A stretch of DNA of 60,402 nt from an uncultured Pelagibacteraceae bacterium (GTDB lineage: Bacteria > Pseudomonadota > Alphaproteobacteria > Pelagibacterales > Pelagibacteraceae). A program made the position numbers and the translations under genes. The notes below the pieces were generated by a model that had not been told where the DNA came from, made no database searches, and saw nothing but the letters and a program-made list of their open reading frames with translations. Below, in pieces: positions 47,613-56,489 of this stretch. The stretch covers positions 1-60,402 of the forward strand of contig CACGKR010000002.1 of assembly GCA_902573705.1 (NCBI GenBank), read 5' to 3'. Within the stretch, counting starts at the first letter, position 1, and every line of letters begins with the position of its first letter.

Positions 47613-48564
47613 GTTTGAGCTAATAAATAAATACTTTTACAAATTATCCAAAAATAATAAAGGTTCACTTAGATTAAATGATGATGTTTTTTTTGATAAA
47701 TCAAAAAATTTAGTAATTTCAATAGATACTTATATACAAGGTACACATTTTATTGATTTTAAAAAACCTGATTTTGTAATTAAAAAAATCATCAGATCTT
47801 CTATTTCAGATCTAATTTGTAAAGGTGTTAAACCATTATACTATTTTATTTCTGGCTCAGGTAATAAAAAAACTTTTTCAAACACAAATTTAAAAAAAAT
47901 TTCTAAATCTTTAAACCAAGAACAAAAAAAATATAAAATTTTTCTATGTGGAGGTGACACCGTATTATCTAATAAACTAAGTTTTTCAATTACATCTATT
48001 GGATTTTCAAAAAAAATAATACGTAGAAACAATGCTAAATTAGGTGATGATATTTATGTTACAGGTAATTTAGGAGATAGCTATACCGGACTTAAGATTT
48101 TAAAGAAAAGTATAAATATAAATAAGAATCTCAAAAAATATTTTATAAATAAGTATTATTTACCCAATCTTCATCCTAATTTAATAAATAAGTTATTACT
48201 ATTTGCCAACACTTCTATAGATATTTCTGATGGATTAATTACAGATTTAGAAAAACTTATTAATAAACAAAAATTATCCTATAAATTATTTTTTGATAAG
48301 ATACCAATATCAAAAAATTTAGATAAATTAATTAAACTAAAAAAATTTAATAAAAAGAATTTCTTTTCAAAAGGAGATGATTATCAAATTCTCTTTACAG
48401 CTAATTCATCTAAATCCAGAATCATTAGTAAATTTAGCAAAACATTGAATATCAAAATTTCTAAAATAGGAAAAATTTGTTCGATATCTCAAAAATCACA
48501 AATTATTGATCAAAAAGGGAAGAAAATTAGGCTAAAAGACAAAGGTTATTATCATCAATTTTAA
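47605..48564 (+). CDS. thiL: Thiamine-monophosphate kinase
   Basis: ThiL phosphorylates thiamine monophosphate to the active diphosphate. The 319 aa protein has the conserved RLNDDVFF and VISIDTYIQGTHF region, IIRSSISDLICKGVKPLYYF, FLCGGDTVLSNKLSFSITSIG, and IDISDGLITDLEKL. KGDDYQILFTAN lies near the C-terminus. The N-terminal GDDAA of many ThiL proteins is varied to NDDVF. It overlaps nusB by 8 bp and ends 82 bp before hppA. Confidence 0.92.
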   Translation: MHEFELINKYFYKLSKNNKGSLRLNDDVFFDKSKNLVISIDTYIQGTHFIDFKKPDFVIKKIIRSSISDLICKGVKPLYYFISGSGNKKTFSNTNLKKISKSLNQEQKKYKIFLCGGDTVLSNKLSFSITSIGFSKKIIRRNNAKLGDDIYVTGNLGDSYTGLKILKKSININKNLKKYFINKYYLPNLHPNLINKLLLFANTSIDISDGLITDLEKLINKQKLSYKLFFDKIPISKNLDKLIKLKKFNKKNFFSKGDDYQILFTANSSKSRIISKFSKTLNIKISKIGKICSISQKSQIIDQKGKKIRLKDKGYYHQF

Positions 48565-48574
48565 AAGTTAATTA

Positions 48575-48602
48575 TTGCCTTTTATATGCTTTTTTGTATT
48601 GT
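48575..48602 (+). promoter_or_regulatory. Possible promoter of hppA
   Basis: TTGCCT at 48575-48580 and TATTGT at 48597-48602 are spaced by 16 bp in the 82 bp thiL-hppA gap. Each matches the sigma70 consensus at four positions. An AAGG lies about 6 nt before the hppA ATG. This is a weak prediction from sequence alone. Confidence 0.35.
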
Positions 48603-48646
48603 GCGGATTTTAACAACTAACAAGCAACAACTTATTTAAGGTCTTT

Positions 48647-50752
48647 ATGAACTCAAACGTTGAAACTATTCTTTTATATACTATTGCAGCAGGTTTTTTA
48701 TCTATCGTTTATGGATATTTTACTGGAAAAAATATTTTAAGTTCAAGCGCAGGAAATTCTAAAATGCAAGAAATAGCTTCAGCTATTCAAATTGGAGCTA
48801 AAGCATATTTAGCAAGACAATATAAAACTATTGCAATTGTTGGTGTAGTTGTATTGGTAATAGTAAGCATTGCTTTTAGTCCTCTTGTTGGTTTAGGGTA
48901 CTTAATTGGAGCTGCTTTATCTGGTATAGCTGGATATGTTGGAATGTTAGTTTCAGTTGAAGCTAACGTGAGAACTGCTGAAGCATCTAAAAAAGGTTTA
49001 GCAAACGGTCTATCAGTTGCTTTTAAATCTGGTGCAGTGACAGGAATGTTGGTTGCTGGTTTGGCATTATTATCAATTGCTGTTTATTATTATTTACTAT
49101 TAAAATTTAATGTTGATGAAAGAGAAATTGTAAATGCTTTAGTTGCTTTAGGATTTGGTGCATCCTTAATATCAATTTTTGCGAGATTGGGTGGAGGGAT
49201 ATTTACAAAAGGAGCTGATGTAGGAGCCGACTTAGTTGGAAAAGTTGAGGCTGGTATACCAGAAGATGATCCTAGAAATCCAGCTGTAATTGCTGACAAT
49301 GTTGGTGATAACGTAGGTGACTGTGCAGGTATGGCAGCTGATTTATTTGAAACATATGCAGTTACTATTGTTGCAACAATGGTTTTATCATCTATTTTTT
49401 TCCAGGGTGATATGTCTATGATGATTTACCCTTTAACTATTGGTGGAGCTTGTATTTTAACTTCTATATTAGGCACATTCTTTGTAAAATTAGGTAAAAG
49501 TAAAAATGTGATGAATGCTTTATACAAAGGTTTTGTAGTTTCAGCTGTTTCGTCACTAATAATACTTTATCCAGTTACTGACTATGTACTAGGTTTAGAC
49601 AATACATATAGTTTAGAAAATAAAGTTTTTTCAGGTATGAGTTTATACTATTGTGGAATTATAGGTTTAGTAATAACAGGCTTATTAATTTGGGTTACCG
49701 AGTATTACACAGGAACTAATTACAGACCTGTTAGAAGTGTAGCTAGTTCATCTACTACAGGTCATGGAACTAATGTTATTCAAGGATTAGCCGTTTCACT
49801 AGAAGCCACAGCAATTCCTGCCTTAATTATTGTTAATGGAATATTAGTAACTAATCATATTGCTGGCCTTTATGGAATTGCAATTGCAGTTACAACCATG
49901 TTGGCTTTAGCTGGAATGGTTGTTGCATTGGATGCTTATGGTCCTGTTACTGACAATGCAGGTGGTATAGCTGAAATGTCAAAATTGCCGAATAATGTGA
50001 GAAAAACTACAGATGCACTTGATGCAGTTGGAAATACAACAAAAGCAGTTACAAAAGGTTATGCTATAGGTTCTGCAGGGTTAGGAGCTTTAGTTCTTTT
50101 TGCTGCATATACTGAAGATATAAAACACTTCTCTAAAGAAACAGGATCTGCACTTGAGGGAATTGTTGTTACTTTTGACTTATCAAATCCATATGTTGTT
50201 GTGGGTTTGTTGATTGGTGGAATGCTTCCATATTTATTTGGTTCAATGGGTATGCAAGCAGTTGGTAGAGCAGGTGGAGCTGTTGTTGTCGAAGTAAGAA
50301 GACAATTTAAAAAATTTCCAGGTATCATGAAAAGAAAACAAAAGCCTGATTATGCTAAGCTTGTAGATTTACTAACTGTAGCAGCAATTAAAGAGATGAT
50401 AATTCCTTCGCTTTTACCAGTTTTATCACCAATTGTTTTATACTTTATTATTCTTGCTATAGGTGGTCAGGTTGCAGCCCTAGCTTCTGTTGGAGCAATG
50501 TTATTAGGAGTGATTATTACAGGATTATTCGTCGCTGTTTCAATGACAGCTGGTGGTGGTGCTTGGGATAATGCTAAAAAATATATTGAAGATGGCAATC
50601 ATGGTGGAAAAGGTTCAGAGGCTCATAAAGCTGCTGTAACAGGAGATACAGTCGGTGATCCTTATAAAGATACCGCAGGTCCTGCTGTCAATCCAATGAT
50701 CAAAATTACTAATATTGTTGCTTTATTGTTACTTGCTGTAATTGCTGGTTAA
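48647..50752 (+). CDS. hppA: K+-independent H+-translocating membrane pyrophosphatase
   Basis: HppA couples pyrophosphate hydrolysis to proton export across the inner membrane. The 701 aa protein has about 16 spans and the PPi-site motifs [38 protein letters not shown] and [18 protein letters not shown]. The segment [17 protein letters not shown] has Lys where potassium-dependent enzymes have Ala, which assigns it to the K+-independent, proton-pumping class. The ion specificity follows from family knowledge. It converges on and overlaps the BamE-like gene by 4 bp. Confidence 0.97.
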   Translation: MNSNVETILLYTIAAGFLSIVYGYFTGKNILSSSAGNSKMQEIASAIQIGAKAYLARQYKTIAIVGVVVLVIVSIAFSPLVGLGYLIGAALSGIAGYVGMLVSVEANVRTAEASKKGLANGLSVAFKSGAVTGMLVAGLALLSIAVYYYLLLKFNVDEREIVNALVALGFGASLISIFARLGGGIFTKGADVGADLVGKVEAGIPEDDPRNPAVIADNVGDNVGDCAGMAADLFETYAVTIVATMVLSSIFFQGDMSMMIYPLTIGGACILTSILGTFFVKLGKSKNVMNALYKGFVVSAVSSLIILYPVTDYVLGLDNTYSLENKVFSGMSLYYCGIIGLVITGLLIWVTEYYTGTNYRPVRSVASSSTTGHGTNVIQGLAVSLEATAIPALIIVNGILVTNHIAGLYGIAIAVTTMLALAGMVVALDAYGPVTDNAGGIAEMSKLPNNVRKTTDALDAVGNTTKAVTKGYAIGSAGLGALVLFAAYTEDIKHFSKETGSALEGIVVTFDLSNPYVVVGLLIGGMLPYLFGSMGMQAVGRAGGAVVVEVRRQFKKFPGIMKRKQKPDYAKLVDLLTVAAIKEMIIPSLLPVLSPIVLYFIILAIGGQVAALASVGAMLLGVIITGLFVAVSMTAGGGAWDNAKKYIEDGNHGGKGSEAHKAAVTGDTVGDPYKDTAGPAVNPMIKITNIVALLLLAVIAG

Positions 50753-51213
50753 TTTTTGATCCTTTTTTTTCCTAGAGGGTCATCAATTTTTTGTCTTACA
50801 GAATAAAGAAAATTATAAATAAATGATTTTCTAGATTGATTTATTTCTGTGATTGACTCATCAAATTTCATTTTTTTCATATCTTCAATATTATAGAACT
50901 TTTTACTTACTAGAATACCTTTAGTATCTACTTCAAGAACTAAGACATTATTTCTTAAAAGTTTTTTTTTGCCCAGTTTAGTTAGTTTAGAACTACTTGT
51001 TTTTCTTTCAATATATATATAAATATCATTGTCAAATGTACTTTTTGTTGAAGGAGGGCCGATAATATTAAAAATGTCGTTTTTATTTGTTTCATTAAGC
51101 TTCAACTTTGTTTGTTTTTTTTCTAGGTTATGTACCCCATGATTTTGTATAACTTTATTAAATGAACAATTTAAAATTAAAAAAAATATAGGTAAAATTA
51201 AAATTTTTTTCAT
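50749..51213 (-). CDS. BamE/OmlA-family outer membrane assembly lipoprotein
   Basis: A 154 aa lipoprotein with signal [16 protein letters not shown] and a lipobox cysteine at residue 16. The SmpA/OmlA domain has [29 protein letters not shown]-like spacing (residues 44-70), a conserved GPP turn, and [19 protein letters not shown], where the family has a strand pair. BamE stabilises the BAM complex that inserts outer-membrane proteins. It has a divergent partner, the cytochrome bc1 chaperone, and the two ATG codons overlap in the sequence CATG. Confidence 0.88.
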   Translation of the reverse strand: MKKILILPIFFLILNCSFNKVIQNHGVHNLEKKQTKLKLNETNKNDIFNIIGPPSTKSTFDNDIYIYIERKTSSSKLTKLGKKKLLRNNVLVLEVDTKGILVSKKFYNIEDMKKMKFDESITEINQSRKSFIYNFLYSVRQKIDDPLGKKRIKN

Positions 51214-51679
51214 GAATGAATTATATATAAATCTTTATAATAATTTAATCAAATTAACTACAAATAAATTGTTATATAAAGGTCTTAATAAACAAGATAC
51301 TTTTTCAGATAGGCTACTTTTATTTTTGATACATTTTGCTTTTTTCTTAAAAGTCTTCAAAAATAAAAATAATACAGAAACTTTACAAAAGATATATGAT
51401 TTTAATTTTAGGCAATTAGAATTGAGTATTCGTGAAATTGGATATGGCGATCAATCTATTAATAAAAAAATGAAAGATTATATTAATCTTTTTCATTCCT
51501 TAGTTTCTGAAATACATTTTTGGGACGATTTAGATATTAATGAAAAAGAAAAAAAATTTTCAATTTTTTTAGAAAATTTCGAAAAAACTGATTATTTGAT
51601 TGAATATTTTGAAAAATATAAGGAAAACCTATCAAAAAAAACTTTGAATTCTTATTTAAAAAGTGTAAGTAAGCCTTAA
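51212..51679 (+). CDS. Ubiquinol-cytochrome c chaperone (CBP3-like)
   Basis: A 155 aa helical protein resembling the ubiquinol-cytochrome c chaperone family, related to yeast Cbp3, which helps assemble cytochrome b. Recognisable parts are [50 protein letters not shown] and YINLFHSL. In alphaproteobacteria this gene lies next to omlA and upstream of the plsX region, as here. The family call is supported by context; the sequence is divergent. Its ATG overlaps the bamE-like start by two bases. Confidence 0.8.
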   Translation: MNELYINLYNNLIKLTTNKLLYKGLNKQDTFSDRLLLFLIHFAFFLKVFKNKNNTETLQKIYDFNFRQLELSIREIGYGDQSINKKMKDYINLFHSLVSEIHFWDDLDINEKEKKFSIFLENFEKTDYLIEYFEKYKENLSKKTLNSYLKSVSKP

Positions 51680-51681
51680 TT

Positions 51682-51864
51682 ATGGCTGTACCTAAACGTA
51701 AACAAACCCCGTCAAGAACTGGCATGAGAAGAGCTCAAAATATGAAATTCTCAAGTAAGAATATTATTGAGGATAAAAAATCTGGTGAATATAGGCTCTC
51801 ACATCATTTGGATTTGAAAACTGGCATGTATAAAGGAAGACAAGTTTTAGATCCAAAAGAATAA
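51682..51864 (+). CDS. rpmF: 50S ribosomal protein L32
   Basis: A 60 aa ribosomal protein starting [20 protein letters not shown], the diagnostic L32 N-terminus, followed by [23 protein letters not shown]. The four zinc cysteines of many L32 proteins are absent, so this is the cysteine-free form. It lies 2 bp after the chaperone gene and 19 bp before plsX, the rpmF-plsX pairing found across bacteria. The DUF177 gene that often precedes rpmF is absent. Confidence 0.97.
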   Translation: MAVPKRKQTPSRTGMRRAQNMKFSSKNIIEDKKSGEYRLSHHLDLKTGMYKGRQVLDPKE

Positions 51865-51883
51865 ATAAAAAATTATTCAAAAA

Positions 51884-52888
51884 ATGTCAGATTTAATCAG
51901 AATTGCAGTAGATGCAATGGGCGGTGATGGTTCTCCAAAAAAAGTCATTGATGGTATTATCCATAATCATAAATTAGATAAAAGTAGTTTTTATAAAATT
52001 TTTGGTAATGAGGAATTAATAAATAATGATATTAAAAATAAAATAGATAAAAATTTTTATGAAATTGTACATACAGATAAAGTTGTTAAAAGTGCAGATA
52101 GTCCTTTAGAAGCAGCTAAAAGAGGCAAAAATACAAGTATGTGGTTAGCTATTGAAAGTGTTAAAAATAAAGACAGCGATATAGTAATTTCTGCAGGCAA
52201 TACAGGAGCGTTGCTTGTTGTTGCAAAACTTAATCTTAAAATGATAGAAAATATAGACAAGCCAGCTTTATCAGCGCTCTGGCCGAATAAAAAAGGAATG
52301 AGTGTTGTCTTAGATCTTGGAGCAAACATTGAATGTAGTTCAAAAAATTTAGTTGATTTTTCAATTATGGGAGCTTCACTTTATAAATCTCTATATCCAC
52401 AAGAAATTCCCAATGTCGCTTTATTAAATATTGGCTCAGAGGAATTAAAAGGAAATGAAATAATAAAGGAAACATTTCAGTTATTAAATCAAAAAAAAAA
52501 TGATAATTTTAATTTTTCAGGATATATAGAGGGAAATGAACTTATGAATGGTGAGGTTAATGTAATCGTATCGGATGGTTTCACAGGAAATGTAGCTTTA
52601 AAAACAGCTGAAGGAACAGCTAATTTTATTACTGACGAACTTAAAAAAGCACTAAGTAATAATATACTAGGTAAGATTTCATCTTTATTGAATATATCAA
52701 ATTTAAATAAATTTAAGAAAAGATTAGACCCAAGACTTTACAATGGAGCTATATTCATAGGACTAGATTCACCAGTAGTTAAAAGTCATGGTGGAACAGA
52801 TTTTATAGGTTTTTCAAATTCACTTGGTGTTTGTAATAGAATTATCAAAGGTAATTTGATAGATAAAATAAAAAATAATATCTTATAA
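51884..52888 (+). CDS. plsX: Phosphate acyltransferase PlsX
   Basis: PlsX converts acyl-ACP to acyl-phosphate, the donor for PlsY (encoded at about 14 kb). The 334 aa protein begins IRIAVDAMGGDGSPKKVIDG and contains SADSPLEAAKRGKNTSM, VISAGNTGALL, VVLDLGANIEC, NIGSEELKGNEI, VIVSDGFTGNVALKTAEG and YNGAIFIGLDSPVVKSHGG. The length is typical. ihfA starts directly after its stop. Confidence 0.97.
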   Translation: MSDLIRIAVDAMGGDGSPKKVIDGIIHNHKLDKSSFYKIFGNEELINNDIKNKIDKNFYEIVHTDKVVKSADSPLEAAKRGKNTSMWLAIESVKNKDSDIVISAGNTGALLVVAKLNLKMIENIDKPALSALWPNKKGMSVVLDLGANIECSSKNLVDFSIMGASLYKSLYPQEIPNVALLNIGSEELKGNEIIKETFQLLNQKKNDNFNFSGYIEGNELMNGEVNVIVSDGFTGNVALKTAEGTANFITDELKKALSNNILGKISSLLNISNLNKFKKRLDPRLYNGAIFIGLDSPVVKSHGGTDFIGFSNSLGVCNRIIKGNLIDKIKNNIL

Positions 52889-53188
52889 ATGAGAATAAAC
52901 TTAACTAAAAAAGACTTAGTTAATATTGTTTATATGCAAATTGGTTTTTCTAAGAGTATATCAGAAAATTTAATAAATGAATTTTTTTCACTTATTGTTT
53001 CTAATTTAATTGAAGAAAAAAAGTTAAAAATTTCTAATTTTGGAACTTTTTCAATAAGAAAAAAGAAATCACGTATTGGAAGAAATCCAAAAACAAAGGA
53101 AAAAAAAATTATATCAGATAGAAATGTCGCTTTATTTAAACCATCCAATGAATTTAAAATTTTTATTAACTCATATGATAATGACTAA
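52889..53188 (+). CDS. ihfA: Integration host factor alpha subunit
   Basis: A 99 aa member of the HU/IHF DNA-bending family. It begins MRINLTKKDLVNIVYMQIGFSKSIS, has KLKISNFGTFSIRKKKSRIGRNPKTKEKKIISDRNVALFKPSNEFK, and the Pro in the beta-arm tip that intercalates into DNA. The position between plsX and a MerR-type gene is the conserved alphaproteobacterial location of ihfA. Its last 8 bases overlap the regulator gene. IHF would shape promoters and replication in the absence of many dedicated regulators. Confidence 0.93.
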   Translation: MRINLTKKDLVNIVYMQIGFSKSISENLINEFFSLIVSNLIEEKKLKISNFGTFSIRKKKSRIGRNPKTKEKKIISDRNVALFKPSNEFKIFINSYDND

Positions 53189-53552
53189 ATTAACAAATGC
53201 ATATAAAACTATTGGTGAAGTTGTTAAGATATTAAAGTTAAAATCTAGAAATAGTCAATCATCTCCCACTCATACCATTCGATATTGGGAAAAAGAATTT
53301 AAACAAATTAAACCAATGATTTTAAATGGAAATAGAAGATATTATGATAAAGAAAATATTGAATTATTAAAAAGAATTCAATTTCTTTTAAAAGAACAAG
53401 GTATGACTGTTAATGGAGTAAAGAAAATATTAAATAAAAATGAACCATTAAAACTTGACGAAGCTCTAAATAATTCTATAAATGTCAATATTATTAAAAA
53501 TAAAGTAAATAATATTTCTAATATTTTAAAAAGCTTAAAAAAATTTAAATAA
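53181..53552 (+). CDS. MerR-family transcriptional regulator
   Basis: A 123 aa DNA-binding protein with the MerR winged helix-turn-helix: AYKTIGEVVKILKLKSRN, HTIRYWEKEFKQIKPMILNGNRRYYDKENIELLKRI and LLKEQGMTVNGVKKIL. The start at 53181 (MTKLTNAYK) is chosen because the track ORF from 53076 lies wholly inside ihfA. The C-terminus lacks metal-ligand cysteines, so the inducer is unknown. The ihfA-merR pair is a conserved arrangement in alphaproteobacteria. Confidence 0.88.
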   Translation: MTKLTNAYKTIGEVVKILKLKSRNSQSSPTHTIRYWEKEFKQIKPMILNGNRRYYDKENIELLKRIQFLLKEQGMTVNGVKKILNKNEPLKLDEALNNSINVNIIKNKVNNISNILKSLKKFK

Positions 53553-53553
53553 G

Positions 53554-53745
53554 ATGGCAAAAAAAACACATATAAAAGTTCGTTTAGTTCCAGAGTCTAA
53601 ACCTGATAGTCCATTTTTTTATTATGTAAAAAAACCTGCTGGCGGTGAGAAAGCTAAAATTAAGCTTAAAGCAAAAAAATATAATCCATCAACAAGAAAA
53701 CATGAAGTGTTTGTAGAGAAAAAACTGCCACCACATAGCAAGTAG
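53554..53745 (+). CDS. rpmG: 50S ribosomal protein L33
   Basis: A 63 aa protein beginning MAKKTHIKVRLVPES and containing PFFYYVKKPAGGEKAKIKLKAKKYNPSTRKHEVFVEKKL, matching the alphaproteobacterial L33 pattern without zinc cysteines. A short C-terminal tail PPHSK extends the usual 55 aa. It starts 1 bp after the MerR gene and ends 1 bp before the convergent chorismate mutase stop. Confidence 0.92.
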   Translation: MAKKTHIKVRLVPESKPDSPFFYYVKKPAGGEKAKIKLKAKKYNPSTRKHEVFVEKKLPPHSK

Positions 53746-53746
53746 T

Positions 53747-54037
53747 TTATTTTTTTTTAAAATTTCTTTTTTCAAAATCTATATAAGCAAAAATCATTCT
53801 TTTCCATATTTCTCGTGTTAGCTTAATATCTATTTTATTTTTAATAGATTTTTTTTTTATTGATTTAAGAATTATAGAAATTCTTTTTTTATCTACTATA
53901 TCTTTCTTACTTGTTTTTAATTTTAAAACATTTTTTATTATATTGGTTCTTTTTTTTATTATTTTGATAAGAACATTATCAAGTTTGTCTAATTTGTTCC
54001 TTAATAAGTAAAGTTTTTTTCTATTTTTTGGCGACAT
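53747..54037 (-). CDS. Chorismate mutase (AroQ type)
   Basis: A 96 aa all-helical protein of the AroQ class, which converts chorismate to prephenate for Phe and Tyr. LYLLRNKLDKLDNVLIKIIKKRTNIIKNVLKLK carries the N-terminal helix with Arg and Asp, KKRISIILKSI supplies the central residues, and REIWKRMIFAYIDFEK the C-terminal helix. It is a stand-alone domain without prephenate dehydratase. It is very lysine-rich and divergent, so this is a pattern-level call. It is divergent from ctaA across 43 bp. Confidence 0.82.
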   Translation of the reverse strand: MSPKNRKKLYLLRNKLDKLDNVLIKIIKKRTNIIKNVLKLKTSKKDIVDKKRISIILKSIKKKSIKNKIDIKLTREIWKRMIFAYIDFEKRNFKKK

Positions 54038-54080
54038 TTATTCAATTGGATAAAGATCAAAATAATATATTTATTCAAAT

Positions 54081-55053
54081 ATGTATATAGAAAACAAACT
54101 TATTAAAAAACAATTGAGTATATGGATACTTTTTATGTTTTTTTTGGTATCTATGATTATCATAATTGGTGGTTTAACAAGACTAACGGACTCGGGACTT
54201 TCTATTACAGAGTGGGAACTTTTTAAAGGATTAATACCACCACTAAATCATGAGCAAATGGAATTATATTTTGAATTATATAAACAAATACCAGAATTTA
54301 AGATGCAAAATTTTTCGATGAATTTAAGTGAATTTAAAGTGATATTTTGGTGGGAGTGGTCTCACAGGTTTATAGCTAGAATAATTGGAATTTTATATTT
54401 AATACCATTAATATATTTTACATATATTTTAGGATTTAAAAAAGTTAAATATTTATATCTCATATTTTTTTTAATATGTTTTCAAGGATTTATAGGTTGG
54501 TTCATGGTGTCTAGTGGGTTAACAAATAGAGTAGATGTAAGTCATTTTAGACTATCAATGCATTTATTACTTGCATTTTTGATTTTATCTTTATTACTTT
54601 GGAATTATCTTAATTTCAAAGTTAAGAAAAATATTTCTATTAAATTAAATCCAATTCTGCCGCTATCTTTTTTGATTTTAATTTTTTTTCAAATTATAAT
54701 TGGTGCTTTTGTATCAGGTATGGATGCGGGAAAAGTCTATAATTCATGGCCTTTAATGGGAAACTCATATTTTCCAGATGATAACAATATTAAAGATTTA
54801 TTTAAATTATCTGCGTTTAGTGATAAGTATATTTTATCTATCAATATTAATAATTATTTATAGAAAAAAAATGTTAGATTTGTATAAAATAATAAATAAT
54901 TTAGGAATTATATTAATTTCACAAATTTTTTTAGGAATTTTAACTGTTATATATGGTGCACAGATTTATATAGCATCTGTGCACCAAATAAGTTCTATTT
55001 TTTTAGTAAGTACATGTATTTACTTTTACTATATAAATACAAGATCTAACTAA
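54081..55053 (+). pseudogene. ctaA: Heme A synthase, disrupted by an apparent deletion and frameshift
   Basis: CtaA oxidises heme O to heme A for aa3 cytochrome oxidase. The first frame (54081-54863) gives IIGGLTRLTDSGLSITEWE, FWWEWSHRFIARIIG and VDVSHFRLSMHLLLA up to LFKLSAFSD, then runs out of frame. The C-terminal spans continue in the +1 frame from about 54840 (SILIIIYRKK...GAQIYIASVHQISSIFL). The linking segment, which normally carries a VQFxHR heme-ligand histidine, is missing. So roughly 15 residues seem deleted with a frame change. It may be a true mutation or an assembly fault. It overlaps the metY stop by 8 bp. Confidence 0.88.
54954..54986. repeat. Perfect 12-bp inverted repeat near the ctaA 3' end
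   Basis: TGGTGCACAGAT at 54954-54965 is the exact reverse complement of ATCTGTGCACCA at 54975-54986, with a 9-nt loop. Inside an AT-rich coding region this is an unusually GC-rich and strong hairpin. It lies 60-90 bp beyond the convergent metY stop, so it might end transcripts coming from either side, although no T-run follows directly. Confidence 0.55.
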
Positions 55054-56371
55054 CAGCTTTTAAACTAGGTTTTCCAGAAGCTCCTAAAGCCTGATCTAGA
55101 TCAGCTATAATATCATCTGGGTGTTCTATTCCAATAGAAAGTCTAACATAGCCAGGTGTCACTCCTGCTGCTAGCAATTCTTCTTCAGTCAATTGGCTAT
55201 GTGTAGTGGTAGCTGGATGTATAGCTAAACTTCTAGCATCACCAATATTTGCAACATGATAAAACATTTTTAATGATTCAATAAATTTTTTACCTGCTTC
55301 AACACCGCCTTTAACTTCTATGCCTATAAGTGCTCCATTTCCACCCTTCATATATTTTTTGGATCTTTCACCAATTTTTCCTTTGTGCAGGGTAGGGTAA
55401 ATAACTCTATCTACATTTTTATGTTTTTGTAAAAACGCAACGGCTTTCTCAGCATTTGAACAATGTTGTTTCATTCTTAATGGAACAGTTTCTAGACCTT
55501 GAATTATTCCCCAGGCATTATCAGGTGCTAATGGTGCTCCTAGATCTCTCAATAGAACAACACGTGCTCTTACAGCGTATGAGACATTCGCGCCTGTCAA
55601 CTGTGGAACTACAACACCCCATTGTGCGCCACCATAACTTGCATCAGGCTCATTAAATAATGGTTGTCTTTTAGGATCTTTTGTCCAATCAAAATTTCCT
55701 CCATCAACAAGGCATCCCCCTATTACTGTACCATGACCACCAATAAATTTAGTAAGTGAATGAACTACTACAGCAGCTCCATGTTCTAAAGGTTTACAAA
55801 TTACTGGTGCTGCGGTGTTATCCATAATTAATGGAATATTGTGCTTTCTACCTATGTCTGATACCTCTTTAATTGGAAATACTCTTAAGTATGGATTAGG
55901 TAAAGTTTCTGCATAAAAACATCTTGTTTTATCATCAATTAATTTTTCAAAATTACTTGGATCTGATGGATCTGCATATCTACATTCAATTCCTAATTTT
56001 TTTAGAGTATGTGTAAACAGATTGACCGTACCACCATATAAATCCGTAGAACTGATAAAATTATCACCTGATTGACAAACATTCATTATAGCAAATGTTG
56101 ATGCAGCCTGACCTGAACCAACGGTAACAGCTGCAAGTCCGCCCTCGAGAGCCGCAACTCTTTTTTCTAAAACATCATTTGTTGGATTCATAATTCTTGT
56201 GTATATGTTTCCAAATTCTTTAAGTGCAAATAAATTTGCAGCATGATCTGTATCATTAAATTGATAAGATGTTGTTCTATATACTGGTACCGCTACAGCT
56301 GTCGTCGCTGGATCACTTCTGTAATCACCACCATGTAATGCAATTGTTTCTGGATTTTTTGATTTACTCAT
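55046..56371 (-). CDS. metY: O-acetylhomoserine sulfhydrylase / aminocarboxypropyltransferase (MetY-type), copy 1
   Basis: A PLP enzyme that replaces the acetyl group of O-acetylhomoserine with sulfide or a thiol. The 441 aa protein has NIYTRIMNPTNDVLEKRVAALEGG, STDLYGGTVNLFTHTLKKLGI, MDNTAAPVICKPLEHGA and the PLP lysine in VVVHSLTKFIGGHG (Lys208). TTHSQLTEEELLAAGVTPGYVRLSIGIEHPDD is the C-terminal signature. The 118 bp upstream gap carries AGGAG before the ATG. Copy 2 lies 2 kb upstream on the same strand. Which thiol each prefers is unknown. Confidence 0.94.
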   Translation of the reverse strand: MSKSKNPETIALHGGDYRSDPATTAVAVPVYRTTSYQFNDTDHAANLFALKEFGNIYTRIMNPTNDVLEKRVAALEGGLAAVTVGSGQAASTFAIMNVCQSGDNFISSTDLYGGTVNLFTHTLKKLGIECRYADPSDPSNFEKLIDDKTRCFYAETLPNPYLRVFPIKEVSDIGRKHNIPLIMDNTAAPVICKPLEHGAAVVVHSLTKFIGGHGTVIGGCLVDGGNFDWTKDPKRQPLFNEPDASYGGAQWGVVVPQLTGANVSYAVRARVVLLRDLGAPLAPDNAWGIIQGLETVPLRMKQHCSNAEKAVAFLQKHKNVDRVIYPTLHKGKIGERSKKYMKGGNGALIGIEVKGGVEAGKKFIESLKMFYHVANIGDARSLAIHPATTTHSQLTEEELLAAGVTPGYVRLSIGIEHPDDIIADLDQALGASGKPSLKAVS

Positions 56372-56489
56372 ATATTTTCTCCTATTTTTCTCTATTTAAC
56401 GTTAACAGAAATTTACTTTCAAGCTTTATTATTGTCATAGTTATTAATAATATTGACTTAATACAATTTGAAGTAGAAATAAAATTGTC

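Noticed and set aside
53076-53180. N-terminal extension of the MerR gene given by the ORF track
   Set aside because: The extra 35 residues are ihfA read in another frame; the conserved MerR domain starts right after ATG 53181.
54778-55053. Separate 91 aa membrane protein gene downstream of ctaA
   Set aside because: Its C-terminal part is the last two spans of heme A synthase, including the expected histidine, so it belongs to the broken ctaA and is not an independent gene.
56372-56489. Possible SAM riboswitch (SAM-II/SAM-V type) in the metY copy 1 leader
   Set aside because: Such riboswitches are reported ahead of metY in SAR11, and the 118 bp leader is long enough, but I could not identify the conserved pseudoknot core by eye. 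Only a TTAACGTTAA palindrome at 56396-56405 and an AGGAG were visible. A covariance-model search with the SAM-II and SAM-V models would decide.
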